The notes under the pieces are model-generated. The model saw only the letters and a list, made by a program, of their open reading frames with translations. It was not told the DNA's origin and ran no database searches. From Planctomycetota bacterium (GTDB taxonomy: Bacteria; Planctomycetota; Planctomycetia; Pirellulales; Pirellulaceae): a stretch of 64,000 nucleotides of DNA. The position numbers and the translations under genes are program-made. Position 1 is the stretch's first letter. Every line of letters starts with the position of its first letter. The stretch is taken from positions 62,001-126,000 of the forward strand of contig JABAAE010000017.1 in NCBI GenBank assembly GCA_014238905.1, read 5' to 3'. This document shows positions 27,023-35,980 of the stretch, one piece after another.

Positions 27023-28450
27023 ATGGATAATCGTAAGCCGGTAAAAATCGTCGCAAACCGGCGACAATTCCTCTGTGATACTTTTTCGGTAGCTACGTCC
27101 TTTACCATAGGGGGCGCTTTTGCTGCCTTGACGGGACGTTTGGCTCACGGAGAGAGCCAATTGTCATTTAAACGCAAAATGGTTGAAGAAGACCTTGTGG
27201 AGGCCATCGATGAAACAACGGGACTGGGTTTACTGAAATTGCCCAGGGGATTTCGTTATCGGTCATTCGGTTGGACACACGACGAAATGCGGGGAGGATC
27301 TCCTACGCCACCAGCGCACGACGGAATGGGATTGGTAAGTGAAAAGAATGGAGTGGTTACCCTGGTCCGAAATCACGAGGTCAACGGGACCGCGGTGGCA
27401 ATTCCTATCGTGGGTTCATCGTTTGACGCCAAAGGTGGCGGCGGATGTACGAGTTTGACGTTTGATACCAAGCAGGAGCGTTGGCTGGAATCTTGGAGTA
27501 GTTTGTCTGGCACAGTGCGGAACTGTGCTGGTGGTGTAACACCTGGGGGAAACTGGCTTAGTTGCGAAGAGACGGTTGTGCAGAATGGAGATGTCCGTGA
27601 CAACGGTTCTTACGACCTGGATCAAGTGCACGGCTGGATTTTTGAGGTCCCTTCAGCTGGCCAGCAACGGCCCGAACCGCTTCGGGAGATGGGGCGATTC
27701 AGTCATGAGGCCATTGCCGTTGACCGAAATACTGGAGTCGTTTACGAAACAGAAGATAACAACAATACATCGGGGTTTTATCGATTTATTCCCAACGATC
27801 GTGATCGGCTTGCTGCCGGAGGTCGGCTTCAGATGATGAAGGTGATCGGTCAGGATGACCTATGCGGTGGAGTCAAAGAGGGCGCGATCTTTGATGTGGA
27901 TTGGGTTGACATCGCAGATCCCATGCGTGCTCATTCCCCGAACACTTCCGATGAAAGTGGTGTCTTTTACCAGGGGAAATCCGGTGGGGGAACAACCTTT
28001 TCCCGCTTGGAAGGGTGCTGGTTTGGTAATAAGAGGGTTTATTTTGATGCCACCAGCGGCGGAGCCGCGCAGGTCGGTCAGATCTGGGCGTTTGATCCGG
28101 TTGAGCAAAAGCTCCAGATGATTTTCGAAAGCCCAGGTGCCGAGGTTTTGAATATGCCAGATAACCTTTGTGTGAGTCCTCGAGGTGGCATTCTGATCTG
28201 TGAAGACAGTGACTATGGTAAATATGCCAAACAGAGGATTCACGGCATGGACCAGGAGGGGCACTTGTCGCTTTTTGCAGTCAACAACATTCAGCTGACG
28301 GGGCAAAAAAACGGATTCCAAGGGGATTTTCGTAATAAAGAATGGTGCGGGGCCTCGTTCAGTCCTGATGGTGAGTGGTTGTTCGTCAATATTCAAGTCC
28401 CAGGAATCACCTTTGCAATTACAGGGCCCTGGAAAGACACCCTTTTTTAA
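27023..28450 (+). CDS. PhoX-type (DUF839) exported phosphatase-like protein
   Basis: A 475-residue protein with a twin-arginine leader (ANRRQFLCDTF, Arg13-Arg14), as expected of PhoX, which folds in the cytoplasm around calcium and iron. The mature part shows the DUF839 landmarks: PRGFRYRSFG, HDGMGLV, VRNHEVNG, GGCTSLTFD, GNWLSCEET and GRFSHEAIAVD, then VYETEDNNNTSGFYRF. PhoX enzymes release phosphate from phosphomonoesters; members of the wider family include enzymes of unknown specificity, so the substrate is inferred. The length is typical of short planctomycete members. No strong ribosome-binding site precedes ATG 27023 and no pho box was recognised. Confidence 0.88.
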   Translation: MDNRKPVKIVANRRQFLCDTFSVATSFTIGGAFAALTGRLAHGESQLSFKRKMVEEDLVEAIDETTGLGLLKLPRGFRYRSFGWTHDEMRGGSPTPPAHDGMGLVSEKNGVVTLVRNHEVNGTAVAIPIVGSSFDAKGGGGCTSLTFDTKQERWLESWSSLSGTVRNCAGGVTPGGNWLSCEETVVQNGDVRDNGSYDLDQVHGWIFEVPSAGQQRPEPLREMGRFSHEAIAVDRNTGVVYETEDNNNTSGFYRFIPNDRDRLAAGGRLQMMKVIGQDDLCGGVKEGAIFDVDWVDIADPMRAHSPNTSDESGVFYQGKSGGGTTFSRLEGCWFGNKRVYFDATSGGAAQVGQIWAFDPVEQKLQMIFESPGAEVLNMPDNLCVSPRGGILICEDSDYGKYAKQRIHGMDQEGHLSLFAVNNIQLTGQKNGFQGDFRNKEWCGASFSPDGEWLFVNIQVPGITFAITGPWKDTLF

Positions 28451-28874
28451 GTTCCAGCAATTAATAAGTGTCTTCTGATCTACCGCATTGTCTTCTGGAT
28501 TAGATTTAGACACCGTCAGTCAATCGATCCTCTGGGGACAGGCAGTTGGGGCCTTTGATACTCGGTTGCTTCACCAAAGCCGCTCAAAAGTACGTGATTG
28601 CCAATCCGGCTGTTTATCGCCTTGATTCCAAGGTGGAATGCCAATCCGTTGTGTGAATTCAGTGGTGGGTCAAATTTGTGGTAACGCGGTAAAGAGCGAA
28701 AAATCTTTAAAAAATTCTCAGGGTTGTAGAAAACGGACCCAACGTGTCACTGCTGCTGGCGATTATTAAAGCATGGAAATGAAACCCACCCAGAATCTCA
28801 TTTTCGGACTCAGCTTGTGGAAAAGGCTGGCTTGACAGTGTTATTGGTTTATTAAAATCGACTTGGAGGAAAAA
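28451..28874. other. Intergenic region
   Basis: These 424 bases lie between co-directional genes. There is no supported frame, and no terminator hairpin with a T tract was recognised. It ends in the ribosome-binding site GGAGG for the small gene at 28875. Confidence 0.4.
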
Positions 28875-29168
28875 ATGCTGACCGATATCAAGAGGAAAAG
28901 CAGTATCAAGCGTCAAATCAACAAAGCGATTCAAAATCCCGAATCCTTTACCCTTCATTTTATTTATGTATCCAGTGATAAGGTTTCTATTCGAACTGTT
29001 TCGCCCTACCGTTTGCAGGCTGGAGACCGTTTCTTGGGATTGGATCTGTCCAAAGAACAACAGCGCAGTTTTCGCCTTGATCGAATTCATAAGCTTTCGT
29101 TGGTTGATTCCAATACCGTTCTTATGCCCCAGGCGATGACAGAGTTATGCATCGATGGCGTTCGTTGA
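28875..29168 (+). CDS. Mini-WYL-domain protein
   Basis: A 97-residue protein whose ATG 28875 follows GGAGG at 28865-28869. Residues 24-80 resemble the core of a WYL domain: a strand ending in FIYVS, then VSIRTVSPYRLQ, a strand with FLGLDL and SFRLDRIHKLSLV. WYL domains are ligand-sensing modules that usually sit behind a DNA-binding helix-turn-helix in transcription regulators, including those of defence islands. Here the DNA-binding part is absent and the domain stands alone, preceded only by a basic N-terminal helix (KRKSSIKRQINKAI). It could be a small ligand sensor or adaptor. The FkbM gene follows about 100 bases on. Confidence 0.65.
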   Translation: MLTDIKRKSSIKRQINKAIQNPESFTLHFIYVSSDKVSIRTVSPYRLQAGDRFLGLDLSKEQQRSFRLDRIHKLSLVDSNTVLMPQAMTELCIDGVR

Positions 29169-29274
29169 ACGTTTTGAAAAAGAGAGGTTGCCGCAGATTC
29201 TCTGGGTTGGGATCTGTCTAGGGGATCCTTGCTCTTTCGCATAAAGTGAAGTGATCCTAATGAAAGGTGATGGA

Positions 29275-30048
29275 ATGTTCGACAAATTGTTCAGCCTGTT
29301 AAGCGGTTTTAGATGCAAACTGATTGCCTCGACCTCAAAATATCCCAATTCGGATTTACATGCCTGTTTTGCAAACATAAAACGGCGAGGGTTTTATCCC
29401 GCACATGTTGTCGATATCGGGGCCAACCGGGGCCGCTGGAGTGAGCCTTGCCGCAAGGTTTTTCCGAAAGCCGGATTTACGCTGCTCGAACCCCAAGTCG
29501 AGATGGCCAAGCCCTTGGAAGCGTTTTGTAAAAGAAGTGGCCGGGCGAAATGGCTCCAAATGGGAGTTTCGGACAATAAAGGAGAATTGCCGTTTGTGGT
29601 TTACGAAGATCAGGTCTCCAGCACATTCGATTTTGATCCGCAAAAAAACCACCGCAATTGTGAAATTCGTGATCTTTCAGTTACCACGATCAATGATTTG
29701 ATTGTCAACCATAACGTCCCCGTGCCAGATATTGTCAAAATTGATGCGGAGGGATTTGAGGCTAGAATTCTCAGATCGGCTGATTCAATTTTTGGGAAAA
29801 CCGAGTTGATTTTCCTCGAAGTCCAGCTTTTTAATGATGACAATGAATGCTCGATGCTGAACCTGGCTCGTCGAATGGATGAGGTGGGTTATGCGGTTTA
29901 TGATTTTTCTTGGTTTGGAAGACGGATTCAAGACAAAGCAATTGCGCTTTGTGAGGTCGCTTTTGCCCGCAAGAACGGTTTTTTGCGTGCTGATCAGTCG
30001 ATAGCCTTCGCGGAAGACTTCTCAAAGTTGAAGAAGAAGATCGCATGA
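29275..30048 (+). CDS. FkbM-family SAM-dependent methyltransferase
   Basis: From ATG 29275, preceded by AAAGGTGA, the protein has 257 residues; ATG 29260 and GTG 29251 are in-frame alternatives. VVDIGANRGRWS is the SAM-binding glycine-rich motif, followed by EPQ, and VPDIVKIDAEGFEARIL is the diagnostic FkbM segment. The family O-methylates sugars, polyketides or lipids. Planctomycete copies often occur beside glycan-modification genes, but no such neighbour is here, so the substrate is open. It follows the mini-WYL gene on the same strand. Confidence 0.88.
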   Translation: MFDKLFSLLSGFRCKLIASTSKYPNSDLHACFANIKRRGFYPAHVVDIGANRGRWSEPCRKVFPKAGFTLLEPQVEMAKPLEAFCKRSGRAKWLQMGVSDNKGELPFVVYEDQVSSTFDFDPQKNHRNCEIRDLSVTTINDLIVNHNVPVPDIVKIDAEGFEARILRSADSIFGKTELIFLEVQLFNDDNECSMLNLARRMDEVGYAVYDFSWFGRRIQDKAIALCEVAFARKNGFLRADQSIAFAEDFSKLKKKIA

Positions 30049-30383
30049 GGAGCGGTTTTACGCTTTGGGCTGATCTTGCGCGTGTGGTCCACTGTTTTCT
30101 GATGTTGACCTGGGGTGACCGGTACTTTGGGGGCCATTACAGGCTCCGGCGAGCTGGAGTGCATGCACAACATATAGTATCCGCTCATGTTTTCTCCGCA
30201 AAATGGTGTGAGGTGGTTTTCAAATTGTGACGGTTAGGTAATATTTACCGCTGCAAACATTTAAGAGAGACACTCCATTTGGAGTTCAAGCGAAGGAATC
30301 GCTCGAACAAGGTTTGGCCAAGGATGAAGGCCGAATCTGAATCCACTGACTGACTCAGTTTTGGGTCTGATAGGGAGTGTTAG
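30049..30383. other. Intergenic region
   Basis: These 335 bases hold no supported gene. A short hairpin, CTCC-N8-GGAG, occurs near 30141-30156, but no T tract follows it. No RNA gene was recognised. Confidence 0.4.
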
Positions 30384-31130
30384 ATGACCAAACCACTTAT
30401 TGGAATGAATTCGGATTTTCGTTCTCAGAACGGAAGTACTCCGTCTTTTTCTTTCCTTGCTTCCGGATACTACGAAAGTATTCAGCGGGCAGGCGGAATA
30501 CCTGTCATTGTTCCGCCAGCGCTTGACGAGGAAGATGTCAATCAACTGCTGGAACGACTTGATGGGTTTCTCATGGTAGGCGGATCCGACCTTGATCCAA
30601 GGAATGACGGGTTCATGCTTCACCCCGCTGTGAAGCCGCTTGAAAGAAAGCGGGAGCGTTTTGACAGGATGCTAGCAAGTCAAATTGTTCAACGTCGGCT
30701 GCCTGTTTTCGGTATTGGTGTTGGAATGCAGTTATTGAACGTCGAGTGCGGCGGAAATTTGTTTTTGCACATTCCAGATGATTTGCCAAATTCGATACCT
30801 CATCGTGATCCTCATGATATTAGCCATAGGCACAGCCTTGAAATCGTGTCCGGGACCATCATTGAACGGGTCTATGGTGACGGAGAGATCCGCGTCAACA
30901 GCCGCCATCATATGGCCATTGACGAAGTTGCTCCTGTCTTCAATGTCACAGCTCGGTGCCCAGATGGTGTCATCGAGGTGATCGAATCAGCCGCTCCGGA
31001 TTGGTTTGCGATGGGTACACAATTCCACCCTGAGACTGAGGCTGCATCCGCGTTAGACATGCGAATCTTTGAGGAATTCGTCGAAGGTGTTCGCTCGACT
31101 CGTCCGGAAGTCGCTCGCCTAGTGGCCTAA
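30384..31130 (+). CDS. Class I glutamine amidotransferase-like (peptidase C26) protein lacking the catalytic cysteine
   Basis: A 248-residue relative of gamma-glutamyl-GABA hydrolase (PuuD). GFLMVGGSDLDP (61-72) is the family's GG-DxxP segment, and TQFHPET (212-218) gives the histidine and glutamate of the triad. The nucleophile elbow, normally GICRGMQ, reads GIGVGMQ (110-116), so the catalytic Cys is Gly112 and the following Arg is Val. VNSRHHMAI is intact. The fold and two triad residues are kept but hydrolysis by the usual mechanism is not possible, so a binding or regulatory role is more likely. A terminator lies 134 bases after the stop. An AnmK-like pseudokinase follows. Confidence 0.85.
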   Translation: MTKPLIGMNSDFRSQNGSTPSFSFLASGYYESIQRAGGIPVIVPPALDEEDVNQLLERLDGFLMVGGSDLDPRNDGFMLHPAVKPLERKRERFDRMLASQIVQRRLPVFGIGVGMQLLNVECGGNLFLHIPDDLPNSIPHRDPHDISHRHSLEIVSGTIIERVYGDGEIRVNSRHHMAIDEVAPVFNVTARCPDGVIEVIESAAPDWFAMGTQFHPETEAASALDMRIFEEFVEGVRSTRPEVARLVA

Positions 31131-31263
31131 TGAGGATAGCCATAAGCAGCGGAAGTTAATGTTTAATCCTGACGAAGCATGCAAGCCAAGCGTGGTAGCA
31201 TGTTTTTGCCATCGATCCACCGGAAATTGAGAGCAGAATCGCGATAACTTGCTCCAGTCTTTT

Positions 31264-31300
31264 AAAAAGACGTGCCGATATTAATATTCGGGCGTCTTTT
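31264..31300 (+). terminator. Rho-independent terminator
   Basis: AAAAGACG and CGTCTTTT form the stem base, with CCGA and TCGG (one unpaired side) continuing around an AT-rich loop. The stem ends in a T-rich run. It closes the transcript of the amidotransferase-like gene just before the next start at 31316. Confidence 0.75.
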
Positions 31301-31315
31301 CTTATTGGCAGTTAC

Positions 31316-32368
31316 ATGAAAATACCGTTTTGGCAAAGGGATGAAGCACACCCAACTCGTGCGATTGATCGGGTTCAGCATCAGCGAAGCTCTCGGAAAA
31401 TTATCGGCGTTGACGTTGAAGCAGATTTTTCCAGAGTTCATGCAACGATGGTGTTAATTCAGGGGGTTGGGAAATACGCTCGGGCCAAACCGCTTTTCTC
31501 CGAATGCGTTGAAGTCGAACCGTCAGCACGTTCCCTGCTTCAGGAAATTTCAGCGGCCAAGCAAAGAAGCGACTTGGATTTCAGATTTGCATCTGAAGAG
31601 CTGGGTTGTTTTCAATCAGATTGTATCAAGGGCTTAATGCTAAAAAATGGGATTAGCAAAAATGATGTGGTGACGGTCGGAATCCTGGATCCTGGGGCTT
31701 GGGCCACCGAAGAGGAAGGTCGTCGATCGTGGAGATCGTTTACCGATGCGAACCGAATATCGCATCAAACGTCGTTAACCATCATTGATCGTTTTTCAGA
31801 GCGGGATCTCGCTGACGGTGGAAGCGGGTTTCCGCTGCTTCCACTAAGCTATTGGTTTCTTTTTGCCGATCGTCACGAAAAAATTGCGGAGGAAAACCGT
31901 GTTTTTGTTCGTACAGCTCGCAACAAAACCGAGCTGGTCTGGCTACCGGCATCCGACGGTTTGGACGCGATTATTCCGGAAATCAAGTACTCCGAGCATC
32001 CTGCCGTCGATTCGTTGCAAGTAAATGACTTGGTGCGACAGTATGTCGAGTCCAGTAAAGAACCGGTTCACCGTATCATTGATGGATCCAGTGGGCAGAC
32101 TGTGCAGGAAAATTCACTTGAGGGAATCCAAGTGTCCACATTAGACGATTTTGGATTTACCGTTGACTCGGTTCGAGCTGCTGGCGTCGCATTACTCGCC
32201 AACTCATTTATTGACCAACTGCCGATGAGCATTCCTGAATTGACGGGTAATCCATGTCCGAGGGTCCTGGGCTGTTTAACGCCAGGTTCTATCGTGAATT
32301 TTCGAAGATTCGTTTTGGAAACTTCCAAGGTGACGCCAACCGTAATGAAATTGCGGGATGCGATTTAG
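31316..32368 (+). CDS. AnmK-like protein lacking the ATP-binding motif
   Basis: A 350-residue protein recognisable as a relative of anhydro-N-acetylmuramic acid kinase. The segment TIIDRFSERDLADGGSGFPLLP (156-176) matches AnmK's GDFRxRDxAxGGQGAPLVP, and IPELTGNPCPRVLGCLTPGS near the C terminus matches the NxPSVTGAxxxVLGxIxPG end. The nucleotide loop, normally SGTSxDGVD after IGV, reads VEADFSRVH here (33-41), and the NIGGIAN and DTGPGN motifs are not found. AnmK recycles anhydromuramic acid from peptidoglycan. This copy is probably not a kinase and may bind a related sugar. The start has a weak ribosome-binding site and follows a terminator by 15 bases. Confidence 0.7.
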   Translation: MKIPFWQRDEAHPTRAIDRVQHQRSSRKIIGVDVEADFSRVHATMVLIQGVGKYARAKPLFSECVEVEPSARSLLQEISAAKQRSDLDFRFASEELGCFQSDCIKGLMLKNGISKNDVVTVGILDPGAWATEEEGRRSWRSFTDANRISHQTSLTIIDRFSERDLADGGSGFPLLPLSYWFLFADRHEKIAEENRVFVRTARNKTELVWLPASDGLDAIIPEIKYSEHPAVDSLQVNDLVRQYVESSKEPVHRIIDGSSGQTVQENSLEGIQVSTLDDFGFTVDSVRAAGVALLANSFIDQLPMSIPELTGNPCPRVLGCLTPGSIVNFRRFVLETSKVTPTVMKLRDAI

Positions 32369-32387
32369 TCTGGATTTCAGTGTTCTA

Positions 32388-32866
32388 TTAAGAGCGGGAC
32401 GCCGGCAAGGACCCGTTGCGCAGCGCCGATCGACAATTCTCGGCGTAGTTGAACCAGTCACCGCCACGGAACACGCGGTCCGAGCCAGATGACCGCCCCT
32501 AGGGTTCGTTACGCTACCACGCGGGTAATCTCCTTCCCGATCTTGGCACCACTCCGAGACATTGCCGTGCATGTCAAACAGGCCCCAAGCATTCGCCGGC
32601 TTGCCGCCTTCGGGATGGCATTTAGCAATTGGTCTATGCACTCATTCCGCAAGTTTTTGCAGAAAAGTTTTTCTTGTCTTATCGTCCGATCCGTACCAAG
32701 CGTAATCTCCTAAGTCCGTTTTATCATCTCCAAAACTGTACGTCGTCGTCCCAGCACGGCAGGCATATTCCCACTCCGCCTCGGTCGGCAAACGATAAAC
32801 ATTGCCCGCAGCCAAAACGCGTACCGCACCGATTGTGAACTTAGCCGTCTTACAGGGTCCGTCCAC
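32388..32866 (-). pseudogene. Decayed formylglycine-generating-enzyme-type (FGE/SUMF1) gene
   Basis: Three conserved FGE blocks appear in order on the minus strand but not in one frame: YRLPTEAEWEYACRAGTTT to DLGDYAWYGS, then AWGLFDMHGNVSEWCQD, then SDRVFRGGDWFNYAENCRS before a stop at 32388. A TGA at 32642-32644 interrupts the first frame, and a frameshift near 32480-32500 separates the last block. The N-terminal part of the domain is missing or shifted as well. Intact members convert a cysteine in sulfatases to formylglycine or act as unrelated sugar-binding relatives. The gene is a wreck. It lies tail to tail with the AnmK-like gene. Confidence 0.75.
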
Positions 32867-32919
32867 CTATGCGAGTACTTTCAGTTCACGCGGGCAGGGT
32901 TCCCGAGAGCTTGACGTGG

Positions 32920-33362
32920 TTACTTCTGGCCACTTCGAGTACATTCCAACCGATGAACAATCACACTCAGTTCGCCTTTTTCGTGCTCTGACGTGCTTAC
33001 AAGGATCCTTGGCCAACGAACTTCAAACTGCGCCCAATCGTCTATTTGCAATGCTCCACACCTGCAAGCAGAGTCAAACATAATCCATTCTCCGGACACA
33101 CATTCAACCTCGGATCCCGGTTCAAATGTCAACTGGGCAAGCACCGCTTCCACTGCCTTGTCATTGGAGGCGTAGACCCATCGAACGATGTCGATGTGGT
33201 TTTCTGTTTCCAAGCAAACGGACTGGTGCGGTTCGTCCCCCAACACCAATTCGATCCCCTCTCTAACGGCGATCGGCTCAATGTACTCGAAGACGTTGCA
33301 TGCTCGATCGTAGTCGCAAATTCAGTCGGCCGGATTAGGTTCCGCTCCGGACCATCAATCAA
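32920..33362 (-). pseudogene. Fragment resembling Imm21-type immunity protein, frameshifted
   Basis: On the minus strand a frame open from 33321 to 32920 encodes DYDRACNVFEYIEPIAV, ELVLGDEP and DIVRWVYASNDKAVEAVL, which resembles from memory the Imm21 family of putative polymorphic-toxin immunity proteins. No start codon or ribosome-binding site is seen. The upstream continuation LIDGPERNLI lies in a different frame (33318-33362), which suggests a frameshift, with a stop further upstream. No toxin gene is near. Family assignment is from memory and needs a profile search. Confidence 0.45.
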
Positions 33363-33585
33363 GTGACTTCATCGGCATCAATATAAAGGGGCCACCTACA
33401 GTGTTTATCCAACGCATCGTTGAAGTAAAAAACTAGTAAGTTGGTGCGTGGATGTCTTTTGCACAGTATCGCGTTAGCCGCCGTTTTGCCGTTGGCGAGC
33501 GCGGATCTGACCACCCTGAGCCCGGCTACAGCCAATGCAGTGTGGATAGAAAAGAACATGCTCCACCACGCAAAGGACAGTGGTC
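33363..33585. other. Gene-poor stretch beside the pseudogenes
   Basis: A minus-strand frame of 66 residues (33359-33559) is open but shows no recognisable domain. It may belong to the same decayed block as the two fragments on its left. No terminal repeats or transposase remnant was recognised. Confidence 0.35.
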
Positions 33586-34437
33586 TTAGTTGGTCTTTTT
33601 TCGCCGGATTTGCTTAAATGATTTAACCTGTTGGGTCATCGCCAATTCTGTAGGCAATCGTTCGATCGAACTTGCGCCAAAAAATCCATCGACTAATGGA
33701 ACCTGGTTCAAGATGAACTCAGCATCGGATGGCATGGCGATTGGACCGCCGTGACAAAGGACGAGAACGTCGTCTCTGGTGCTTTTCGCCGTATCGGCGA
33801 TAGACTGAATTTTGGGAATGCACTGTTGCAGGCTAAGAGCTGTTTGGGCACCAATTGAACCACTGGTTGTCAGCCCCATATGAGCGACGACAATATCCGC
33901 GCCAGCCAAAGTAAGTTCTTTGGCCTGTTGTTCATCAAATGCGTAAGGTGTTGTGAGCATGTCAAGCTGATGAGCTGCAGCGATGCAGTCGATCTCTAAC
34001 CCAAAACCCATTCCAGTTTCTTCGAGATTCATGCGAAACGTGCCATCAATTAGTCCAACCGTTGGGAAATTTTGGATTCCAGCGAATCCAAGATCCTTTA
34101 ATTCTCGAAGGAAAGAATCCCGAACCATAAAAGGATCTGTGCCACAGACACCAGCCACGACAGGTGTTTTCTCGACTACTGTGAGAACCTCATGGGCCAT
34201 TTCTTTTACAATTTGATTGGCATTCCCATAAGGCAACAATCCTGCGAGTGAACCACGGCCGGCCATCCGGTACCGTCCTGAATTGTAAATGACAATTAAG
34301 TCGATTTCGCCTGCTTCTTCGCATTTAGCGCTGATGCCTGTACCGGCTCCTCCGCCGATTATGGGAACACCGTTACTCAATTTTTCCCTTAGCTGAGTGA
34401 GAATAGAATGTCGTGTTTGCATGCTTTGAGCCGCCAT
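33586..34437 (-). CDS. Phosphoenolpyruvate-hydrolase-family TIM-barrel protein
   Basis: A 283-residue protein with the family's landmarks: PIIGGGAGTGISAKCEEAG, DLIVIYNSGRYRMAGRGS and LAGLLPYGNAN, followed by VVAGVCGTDPF and GIQNFPTVGLIDG. These place it in the TIM-barrel 'PEP hydrolase / signal-transduction' family, related to PEP mutase-type barrels. Reported roles range from phosphoenolpyruvate hydrolysis to metabolic signalling, so the reaction is not firmly known. ATG 34437 is used; ATG 34422 is in frame. It is followed on the same strand by nothing but pseudogenes, and preceded 38 bases away by a THUMP-like methyltransferase, suggesting joint transcription. Confidence 0.85.
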   Translation of the reverse strand: MAAQSMQTRHSILTQLREKLSNGVPIIGGGAGTGISAKCEEAGEIDLIVIYNSGRYRMAGRGSLAGLLPYGNANQIVKEMAHEVLTVVEKTPVVAGVCGTDPFMVRDSFLRELKDLGFAGIQNFPTVGLIDGTFRMNLEETGMGFGLEIDCIAAAHQLDMLTTPYAFDEQQAKELTLAGADIVVAHMGLTTSGSIGAQTALSLQQCIPKIQSIADTAKSTRDDVLVLCHGGPIAMPSDAEFILNQVPLVDGFFGASSIERLPTELAMTQQVKSFKQIRRKKTN

Positions 34438-34475
34438 GAAGGGATTATTGAAGTGTGCGATAGGATAACCGAATT

Positions 34476-35756
34476 TTAATCGCTGGCGATGTTTGCCTGA
34501 TTTGCGATCCGTTTGCAGAGGAAAGCCTTGTATCCGTCAGCGGTCGGCAAAAAGATCATTGTGTGACGTCCAGTGGAATTTTCCAAACAGGACTCTGCGG
34601 TTGGGGGCCCCTTTTTTTGACCTTTCCACCAGTTGGTTTTGACCATTTGATTAAAGACCTTTACAGGGATACCCCTTTTTTTGAATTCCAAATCCGTGAC
34701 CTGTTGTGACTGCAGCATTTTTTTGATCGATGCTTTTTCCATCTTGGTGATCGCGAGAATCTCAAATCCCTGCACAAGTGTGTTGTGGACCATTTCATCT
34801 CCCGACAAATAGACGGTTGACGGCGAGACCCTGGCTAACTTGTATTGGCGGCTAAAGCTATCGACTAATTTTGCGGCGACCAAGCAGGCGTGGGGATCAT
34901 ATAGAAACCTGCCTTGTGGTTTAACCCGAATCAAATTTGTATCAATTTGATCCCATCCTGCATGGTACGTATCAGTCGTCAGCCTGTTATTTCGAACAAC
35001 GGTTGCTCGGACTCCTGGCGTGTTGCAAAGATCGCCTGACCACACAATCTGTTGTTTGCATTCTCCGTCGTATCCAATGAATTCATTTTCTGTATGTCGA
35101 CTCCAAATCGGCGTTGCTGGGGCCAGTTTCATGGCGAAATTCGGGTTGTTACTGGTCAGATTTTCGAGGACGTGTTTTGAAGGTGCAAAGTACTCCGGTT
35201 TTGTCACGCGGGCCTGTGATACTCGGCGATCTGGATCAATATGAAATGCGTCGAAGGAATGCACACTGATGTCAGCTGCGTTTCCGACCAGAGACCTGAA
35301 TTTACCTTGGTATGCTGAAACATTCTTTTCGGCGAAGGCGAGTACATCTCTATCCAAATCAACAATCGTTAAGTCCGATTTTTGGGACAGGCCAATTGCA
35401 TCTCCGCCAATTCCGCAGCAAAGATCAGCGATCGATTGGAATCGCTGGAATCGTTTGGCCTTGAAATAAGCAATCGCCTCATTGCTGGCTTGCTCAAGTT
35501 GTTTTTTGAAAAAAAACATCTGGTGCGCTCGAGAGAATTTTCTTCGGCCTCGAGACCGCAACCAATGGAGATCGAGAATCTCCTTGGACTCTTCCGCCGT
35601 GCAATGTTGGCGGATGCGTTTGGAGATTTGCATGATCGATTTGCCGTCGGATTCATCTGTCTTTACGGACAACAACAACGATTGGGCTTGATCAGAGAAA
35701 ATAAAATCAGTTGGCACAGCTAGGAACAGCGGTAAATGGGGGATGGTGGAATGCAA
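34476..35756 (-). CDS. THUMP-like class I SAM-dependent methyltransferase
   Basis: A 426-residue protein. The SAM motif IADLCCGIGGDAIGL lies in the middle third, followed by TIVDLDRDVLAFAEKN and the possible catalytic motif HIDPDRR. An N-terminal helical part contains RSRGRRKFSRA, and the C-terminal third (from about FLYDPHACLVAAK onward) resembles the THUMP-like domain seen in these proteins. Such enzymes are thought to modify nucleic acid, probably RNA, but the substrate has not been established here. ATG 35756 has no strong ribosome-binding site. It precedes the PEP-hydrolase-family gene by 38 bases. Confidence 0.85.
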   Translation of the reverse strand: MHSTIPHLPLFLAVPTDFIFSDQAQSLLLSVKTDESDGKSIMQISKRIRQHCTAEESKEILDLHWLRSRGRRKFSRAHQMFFFKKQLEQASNEAIAYFKAKRFQRFQSIADLCCGIGGDAIGLSQKSDLTIVDLDRDVLAFAEKNVSAYQGKFRSLVGNAADISVHSFDAFHIDPDRRVSQARVTKPEYFAPSKHVLENLTSNNPNFAMKLAPATPIWSRHTENEFIGYDGECKQQIVWSGDLCNTPGVRATVVRNNRLTTDTYHAGWDQIDTNLIRVKPQGRFLYDPHACLVAAKLVDSFSRQYKLARVSPSTVYLSGDEMVHNTLVQGFEILAITKMEKASIKKMLQSQQVTDLEFKKRGIPVKVFNQMVKTNWWKGQKKGPPTAESCLENSTGRHTMIFLPTADGYKAFLCKRIANQANIASD

Positions 35757-35980
35757 ATGGCGAAGTCAACAATCTGCTTTGCTGTGGTATCGTTCCCGGA
35801 AATCAATTTCAAAGCAAATCCGCAAAATAAAATGGCATGTATTTACAGGCAGTTAGTTTTGATGAAGGATCGAATTCACATTGGTAAAGCCTTCGAATGT
35901 TCTTATCTATTGGAACATATTTTTTCGTTCACATTTACAATGCGATTGTGGGATTTTCATATACCGAGGATGATGGCTCA

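Noticed and set aside
32642..32644. Second selenocysteine TGA in the FGE-type gene
   Set aside because: The same gene has a frameshift and lost blocks, so the TGA is best read as part of decay.
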